Below are positions 21,221 to 24,884 of a DNA stretch of 24,884 bases, piece by piece. Positions within the stretch are counted from its first letter, which is position 1, and each line of letters begins with the position of its first letter. Source of the DNA: CAZRIZ01 sp964625885 (GTDB lineage: Bacteria; Patescibacteriota; Saccharimonadia; Saccharimonadales; Saccharimonadaceae); the NCBI GenBank assembly GCA_964625885.1, contig CAZVBM010000009.1, positions 1 through 24,884 on the forward strand, written 5' to 3'. The notes beneath the pieces were generated by a model. That model searched no databases. It was given only the letters and a program-made list of their open reading frames with translations, and had not been told where the DNA came from. A program made the position numbers and the translations under genes.

Positions 21221-21507
21221 TATGAAGCCGCTCCTTCCTCAGCCTTAGGCGCGTTACCAGCGTGCTTACGGAAAGTTCGAGTTGGTGCAAATTCGCCGAG
21301 GCGATGACCAATCATATTTTCGGTAACAAATACTGGGATGTGCTTGCGACCATTGTGGACAGCGATAGTGCGACCGACCATTTCTGGACTAATCATGCTC
21401 TCGCGAGCCCAAGTTTTAATAACAGTGCGATCGTCTGGACCCAAGGCAGCAATCTTTTTCGCTAACTTAAAGTCTACAAACGGACCTTTTTTCGATGAAC
21501 GACTCAT
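21220..21507 (-). CDS. rpsS: 30S ribosomal protein S19 (uS19)
   Basis: 95 aa, normal. MSRSSKKGPFVDFKLAKKI, TWARESMISPEMVGRTIAVH, NGRKHIPVFVTENMIGHRLG and EFAPTRTFR are family-invariant. Head protein next to S13. SD AGGAAG lies just after the rplB stop. Confidence 0.98.
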   Translation of the reverse strand: MSRSSKKGPFVDFKLAKKIAALGPDDRTVIKTWARESMISPEMVGRTIAVHNGRKHIPVFVTENMIGHRLGEFAPTRTFRKHAGNAPKAEEGAAS

Positions 21508-21509
21508 GG

Positions 21510-22343
21510 TTACTTCCTCTTACTTTCGTGACGACTTTTGACGATCATCCGGTTAGTTGATTTATTGCGCCTGGTTTTGCGACCAAATGCTAGCTTACCC
21601 CAAGGTGTGCGTGGTGCTTTACCAGTACCATGCTTGCCTTCACCACCACCGTGTGGGTGATCGACTGGGTTCATAACTACACCGCGAACCGTTGGGCGAA
21701 TACCCTTACGGCGTTTGCGTCCGGCTGAGCCGAGCGAAACGTTTTGATGTTGGACATTTGAAACCGTGCCGATACTGGCCATACATTTGACTGGCACCAT
21801 ACGAACTTCACCTGACGGCAGTTTAATTTGGGCCATATCATTTTCTTTGGCCATTAACTGAGCAGTTACGCCAGCGGCGCGAATTAGCTGAGCGCCATTA
21901 CCGGGTATTAACTCAATTGCATAGATAAAGCTACCAACTGGTATATCTTCAAGTGGCATGCGGTTTGAGGCTTCAACCTCAATATCGCTACCGACCTTGA
22001 TGGTCTCGCCCTTTTTCATCGCGATGTCGGCCAAGATATAGTAGTACTTACCATCTTGATCTTTGATGCGTGCAATGCGGGCCGAGCGGTTTGGATCGTA
22101 TTCGATTTCCTCAATTGTCGCTACGGTGCCGACTGGCAATGAGTAGCTAACAATGCGGTAGTTGCGCTTAGCGCCACCACCACGGTGTCGAATCGTGATT
22201 TTGCCAGCGTTATTACGGCCAGCTTTTTGCTTACGAGGTGCCAAGAGGCTCTTCATTGGCTTCTTGGTGGTCACCTCTGACATGTCCTGGGTGGTCATGC
22301 CGCGACGACCTGGAGTCGTCGGATTGTATTTACGAACAGCCAT
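21510..22343 (-). CDS. rplB: 50S ribosomal protein L2 (uL2)
   Basis: 277 aa, standard. Needed for subunit association and peptidyl transfer. Seen: NNAGKITIRHRGGGAKRNYR, ARIKDQDGKYYYILA, GNGAQLIRAAGVTAQLMAK, and the conserved HPHGGGEGKHGTGKAPRTPWG from residue 229. Overlaps rplW by one base. Confidence 0.99.
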   Translation of the reverse strand: MAVRKYNPTTPGRRGMTTQDMSEVTTKKPMKSLLAPRKQKAGRNNAGKITIRHRGGGAKRNYRIVSYSLPVGTVATIEEIEYDPNRSARIARIKDQDGKYYYILADIAMKKGETIKVGSDIEVEASNRMPLEDIPVGSFIYAIELIPGNGAQLIRAAGVTAQLMAKENDMAQIKLPSGEVRMVPVKCMASIGTVSNVQHQNVSLGSAGRKRRKGIRPTVRGVVMNPVDHPHGGGEGKHGTGKAPRTPWGKLAFGRKTRRNKSTNRMIVKSRHESKRK

Positions 22344-22663
22344 TACTTCGACTCCTTATTTTCTTCAGTACCTTGGTTAAAGGCTGGGATGGTTTGACCT
22401 TCTGCCAAGCGAACATAGACTTTCTTAATATTTTTTTCTTGACGGATGCCTGGGTAAGCTCGTTTGCCTCGGTTGAAGCGCTTGGCCTTACCAGTTTGAA
22501 CCGCAACTTTTATGCTTGTAACCCTGACGTTGTGTGTCATTTCAATCGCTTTGGCAATTGTCTGACGATTGGCGTCGATTGGAGCTTCAAAGGTGTAAAT
22601 ACCTTGTTGCGCCAACATATAGGTTTTTTCAGTCAAGCGTGGTTTGACAACTAATCGTTCCAT
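22343..22663 (-). CDS. rplW: 50S ribosomal protein L23 (uL23)
   Basis: 106 aa. Tunnel-exit docking site for trigger factor and SRP. Seen: VKPRLTEKTYMLAQQGIYTFEA, NRQTIAKAIEMTHNVRVTSIK, and GKAKRFNRGKRAYPG with KKVYVRLAEGQTI. Overlaps rplD and rplB by one base each. Confidence 0.97.
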   Translation of the reverse strand: MERLVVKPRLTEKTYMLAQQGIYTFEAPIDANRQTIAKAIEMTHNVRVTSIKVAVQTGKAKRFNRGKRAYPGIRQEKNIKKVYVRLAEGQTIPAFNQGTEENKESK

Positions 22664-23271
22664 TATTTGTCCTCCGTGCCAAGCCAGTCTTCGAGAGCGG
22701 CCAGGGCTTTCTTGCTAATCAAAATGTGATCAGCGTTTAGGATATTAAAGACGTTTAAGTAAAGTGGCAGTGAAACTACCAAGTTCGGTATGTTGTTGGT
22801 GGCGCGACGCACTAGGTCGTCTTTCACACTTACAACCAGTAGAACGTTGGCTCCGGACTCAATCTTATTGTCTTTGAGTAGCTTAAGAGCTTCTTTAGTT
22901 CTACCTTCTGGACAGCTAAACGTGTCAATCACTGTAACTTTTTTAGCTTGATTGGCTAGCGTCAAGGCTTGGCAAACTGCCACGCGCTTGTTTTGCTTGG
23001 TTAGTTTGATTGAGTGGTTTTGTTCACCAGTTGGACCAAAAGCTATGCCACCACCGCGCCAAATTGGGTTACGAGTCGAACCAAAACGAGCTCGACCGGT
23101 GCCTTTTTGTCGCCATGGCTTTTTACCACCACCGCTGACTTCACCGCGCCTGAGGGTCTTAGCGTTATCCATACGGGAGTTAGCTAAATAAGCGTCATAA
23201 GCTAATTTCAGCAAAGCGTGATTTTTAACGTCGACGCTAAAAATGTCTGCTGGTAATTTAGTCTCAGCCAT
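22663..23271 (-). CDS. rplD: 50S ribosomal protein L4 (uL4)
   Basis: 202 aa. The tunnel loop is present: GGGKKPWRQKGTGRARFGST followed by NPIWRGGGIAFGPT. The C-terminal Rossmann-like part ends ALAALEDWLG. In E. coli L4 autoregulates the S10 operon; no such site can be claimed here. Starts 1 base after rplC. Confidence 0.98.
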   Translation of the reverse strand: MAETKLPADIFSVDVKNHALLKLAYDAYLANSRMDNAKTLRRGEVSGGGKKPWRQKGTGRARFGSTRNPIWRGGGIAFGPTGEQNHSIKLTKQNKRVAVCQALTLANQAKKVTVIDTFSCPEGRTKEALKLLKDNKIESGANVLLVVSVKDDLVRRATNNIPNLVVSLPLYLNVFNILNADHILISKKALAALEDWLGTEDK

Positions 23272-23272
23272 T

Positions 23273-23887
23273 TTACCTGTCTCCCTTCACGACGACCAAA
23301 CCGCGCTTTGGACCAGGAACTGCTCCTTTGACGCCAATTAGGTTGTCTTCTTCGTTAATATAAGCGACGGTTAGGTTTTTGACCGTAACAGTTTCGCCGC
23401 CCATGCGACCGGCCATTCTTTTACCCTTGAAAATTCGTTGTGGGTACATTGAGCCGATTGAACCAACTTTGCGAGTGTCGCCTTTACCACCATGTGATAC
23501 TGGTTGTCTCTTAAAGTTGTGTCGTTTGATTGTGCCAGCAAAGCCTTTACCTTTGCTTGTGCCTGTGACCGCTACGACGTCGCCCAAGGCGAAATTCGTC
23601 ACAGTCATTTTGTCGCCAACCTTGAGGTCAGCTGGAAGCTCGTCAATTCTAAATTCTTTCAGAGCTTTTGGTGTGACCTTGGCTTTGGCGCTATGCCCAG
23701 CTTCGGCCTTGCTCAGGTTCTTACCCTCACCATAACCCATTTGAACTGCCGTGTAGCCGTCGGTTTCGACGGTCTTGACCTGAGTGACAGTCATTGGGCC
23801 GGCTTGGATTAGTGTGACTGGAACAGCCACACCATCGTCGCCGATGATTTGGGTCATACCAATTTTGGTACCGAGAAGTGCTTTCAT
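23273..23887 (-). CDS. rplC: 50S ribosomal protein L3 (uL3)
   Basis: 204 aa. Start MKALLGTKIGMTQI, then VGDKMTVTNFALGDVVAVTGTSKGKGFAGTI in outline, the GDTRKVGSIGSMYPQRIFKGK loop that approaches the peptidyl transferase centre, and MAGRMGGETVTVKNL. First gene of block 1: rpsJ (S10), which usually precedes rplC, is not here. SD GGGAG lies about 10 bases upstream of the ATG. Confidence 0.98.
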   Translation of the reverse strand: MKALLGTKIGMTQIIGDDGVAVPVTLIQAGPMTVTQVKTVETDGYTAVQMGYGEGKNLSKAEAGHSAKAKVTPKALKEFRIDELPADLKVGDKMTVTNFALGDVVAVTGTSKGKGFAGTIKRHNFKRQPVSHGGKGDTRKVGSIGSMYPQRIFKGKRMAGRMGGETVTVKNLTVAYINEEDNLIGVKGAVPGPKRGLVVVKGDR

Positions 23888-24021
23888 CCCTTTTCTCCCA
23901 TTTAAAATTCTCGATGAAGTGGCAGTTTCCGTAGGGGGACTTACCCAAACATCAAGAACAGATATTATTACTTAAGTAAAGTTACAAGAGCTATTTTAGA
24001 GTAGTTGCTACGAGAAGTCAA
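23888..24021 (-). promoter_or_regulatory. Promoter and ~100-base leader of the rplC-rpsH block
   Basis: Minus strand: -35 TTGACT (24021-24016), 17-base spacer, -10 TAAAAT (23998-23993). Transcription should start near 23986, leaving a leader of about 100 bases before rplC. I see no firm hairpin in the leader. Confidence 0.8.
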
Positions 24022-24072
24022 GGGGAAAATAGGAGTTTCTGGTGGAATAATCCCTAGAGGTGGTTCATGGGC

Positions 24073-24101
24073 TAGACAAGTTCCGTGAAGTATGCTATAA
24101 T
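24073..24101 (+). promoter_or_regulatory. Promoter of the unknown plus-strand gene
   Basis: -35 TAGACA (24073-24078), 17-base spacer, extended -10 TGCTATAAT (box 24096-24101). It is divergent from the ribosomal promoter, 50-80 bases apart. Confidence 0.85.
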
Positions 24102-24179
24102 AATAGATATAGGTCGCTAATAGTGACGATACTAAGACTAGTCAAACCGTGGCTGAAAAAAACGAGGAGGGATTAAGAA

Positions 24180-24590
24180 GTGAACACTAACAAGCTACTG
24201 AAGTTGACAATTAGATCATCTGATAACTACGGTTTACGCGTGCCACTGGGTATGCTCTATTCGGTAGTAGGTAGACCACGAGAAGCGCTTTGCATCAATG
24301 GACCATATCTGGTGTCGCTTGTCAGACCGGAGGGTATGACAAGCGATTATATCAGAAATTTCGAAATCGCCCTTGGCGCGGGGAAGATACCTCCGCTCAA
24401 AGAAGAAGAGGTTCGGGCGTTTGATATTGTGCACGCCGATCAGGTTGGTGGGTATAGCCGTGCAGAACGGTTTTTAGGGTCCAATGCAAATAGAGTATCG
24501 TTTCCTAAAAATGACAATATTTGCAATATCGAGCTTCCCAGCATCATTGTTGAGGCATGGGGTGCCATGACGCAATGTCGTGTTGGCTAG
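24180..24590 (+). CDS. Protein of unknown function (136 aa)
   Basis: GTG start preceded at 8 bases by GAGGAGGG, the best SD placement in the region. No membrane segment, signal peptide or motif I recognise. The composition is that of a small soluble globular protein: a hydrophobic N-terminal half (about 20-55, with LRVPLGMLYSVVG), a charged middle (KEEEVRAFD near 75-83), and a C-terminal stretch IELPSIIVEAWGA. Two or three Cys are present with no metal-site spacing. It has its own promoter and terminator, so it is a monocistronic unit divergent from the ribosomal cluster. Confidence 0.75.
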   Translation: MNTNKLLKLTIRSSDNYGLRVPLGMLYSVVGRPREALCINGPYLVSLVRPEGMTSDYIRNFEIALGAGKIPPLKEEEVRAFDIVHADQVGGYSRAERFLGSNANRVSFPKNDNICNIELPSIIVEAWGAMTQCRVG

Positions 24591-24672
24591 AAGCAGTCGA
24601 CATAACCGACGAAATAAGAGCAATCCGGGTCTACTACATTGCGGCATAGCTAGCACATTATTCTGTTAATTG

Positions 24673-24710
24673 AAGCCCCATCATAGATAAGATGGGGGCT
24701 TTCTCGTTTC
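24673..24710 (+). terminator. Terminator of the unknown 136-aa gene
   Basis: AAGCCCCATC pairs with GATGGGGGCTT (one bulged G), 8-base loop, then TTCTCGTTTCTT. Confidence 0.8.
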
Positions 24711-24722
24711 TTACTTTTAATT

Positions 24723-24749
24723 AAAAAAGACGCGTAGGTTCGCGTCTTT
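24723..24749 (-). terminator. Minus-strand terminator (distal of two)
   Basis: AAAGACGCG, 6-base loop, exact complement, followed on the minus strand by TTTTTT. It faces transcripts coming from the right edge. Confidence 0.75.
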
Positions 24750-24801
24750 GAGGTGTGTTTATGCGCAGCATATTGTGAGATGAAAGTTAATCTTGGCCAA
24801 T

Positions 24802-24830
24802 AAAAATACCCTGCGTTAAGGCGGGGTATT
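24802..24830 (-). terminator. Minus-strand terminator (proximal of two)
   Basis: AATACCCCGC pairs with GCAGGGTATT (10 bp with one G-T), 6-base loop, then TTTTT on the minus strand. It begins 3 bases after the stop codon of the partial gene at 24834. Confidence 0.8.
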
Positions 24831-24833
24831 GGG

Positions 24834-24884
24834 TTACATTTGAGTGTACGATTGGTTTGAGCCGGTGCTAATATCAAAGCCCAG
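24834..24884 (-). CDS. 3' end of a gene entering from the right edge
   Basis: The minus strand, read from the window edge, is open for 16 codons (LGFDISTGSNQSYTQM) and stops at TAA (24836-24834), 3 bases before a clear minus-strand terminator. Frame choice rests on that spacing. Too short to identify. Confidence 0.45.
   Translation of the reverse strand: MGFDISTGSNQSYTQM

Noticed and set aside
24650..24877. Minus-strand open frame of 75 codons at the right edge
   Set aside because: It runs through two terminator hairpins and lacks an SD; the frame that stops at 24834 just before the first terminator is more plausible.
1..24884. CRISPR array, prophage or insertion sequence
   Set aside because: No regularly spaced repeats, transposase or phage gene is seen anywhere in the window.

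Overview
The window reads as chromosome of a candidate phyla radiation bacterium (Patescibacteria), most plausibly Saccharibacteria-like. The grounds are: a long S10-spc-alpha ribosomal protein cluster with no rpmD (uL30) between rpsE and rplO, which is a recognised CPR trait; cysteine-free versions of S14, S4 and L36; a sortase beside secY; small genes packed with 1- to 4-base overlaps; and UGA used as a real stop (trpS, the pseudouridine synthase gene, the 88-aa membrane protein), which argues against the code-25 Gracilibacteria/Absconditabacteria. The lineage is inference, because no 16S rRNA is present.

Left edge (1-2161): the 3' part of tRNA-Thr(UGU), a membrane-anchored coiled-coil protein, an 88-aa membrane protein, tRNA-Tyr(GUA), a structured non-coding stretch lying between two related terminators, and a small Cys-rich membrane-anchored protein expressed from an apparently leaderless promoter. 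Next (2164-6659, minus strand) come a TPR protein, DNA polymerase III delta', an S4/RluA-type pseudouridine synthase, trpS and an alpha/beta hydrolase.

Ribosomal supercluster (6739-23887, all minus strand, so transcription runs right to left): block 1 is rplC-rplD-rplW-rplB-rpsS-rplV-rpsC-rplP-rpmC-rpsQ-rplN-rplX-rplE-rpsN-rpsH, with a good promoter and a terminator after rpsH. Block 2 is rplF-rplR-rpsE-rplO, with its own promoter, a structured leader and a terminator. Block 3 is secY-sortase. Block 4 is infA-rpmJ-rpsM-rpsK-rpsD-rpoA-rplQ-rplM-rpsI, with promoter and terminator. The breaks between blocks hold envelope-type genes with their own promoters. Between S8 and L6 sits a membrane-anchored protein built from EF-Tu domains 2 and 3 without the GTPase domain. 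Two small two-helix membrane proteins sit between L15 and SecY. rpsJ, adk and map are absent from their usual places.

Right edge (24073-24884): a plus-strand gene of unknown function with a clear promoter, SD and terminator, then two terminators facing the other way that serve a minus-strand gene whose last codons enter at the window edge.

The most notable item is the GTPase-less EF-Tu-like membrane protein, which is read across a run of eight A residues where a -1 shift is needed to join its anchor to its EF-Tu-like domains. Other points of interest are three promoters placed so that transcripts would be leaderless, an L36 with an internal insertion, and the repeat-flanked structured segment after tRNA-Tyr.
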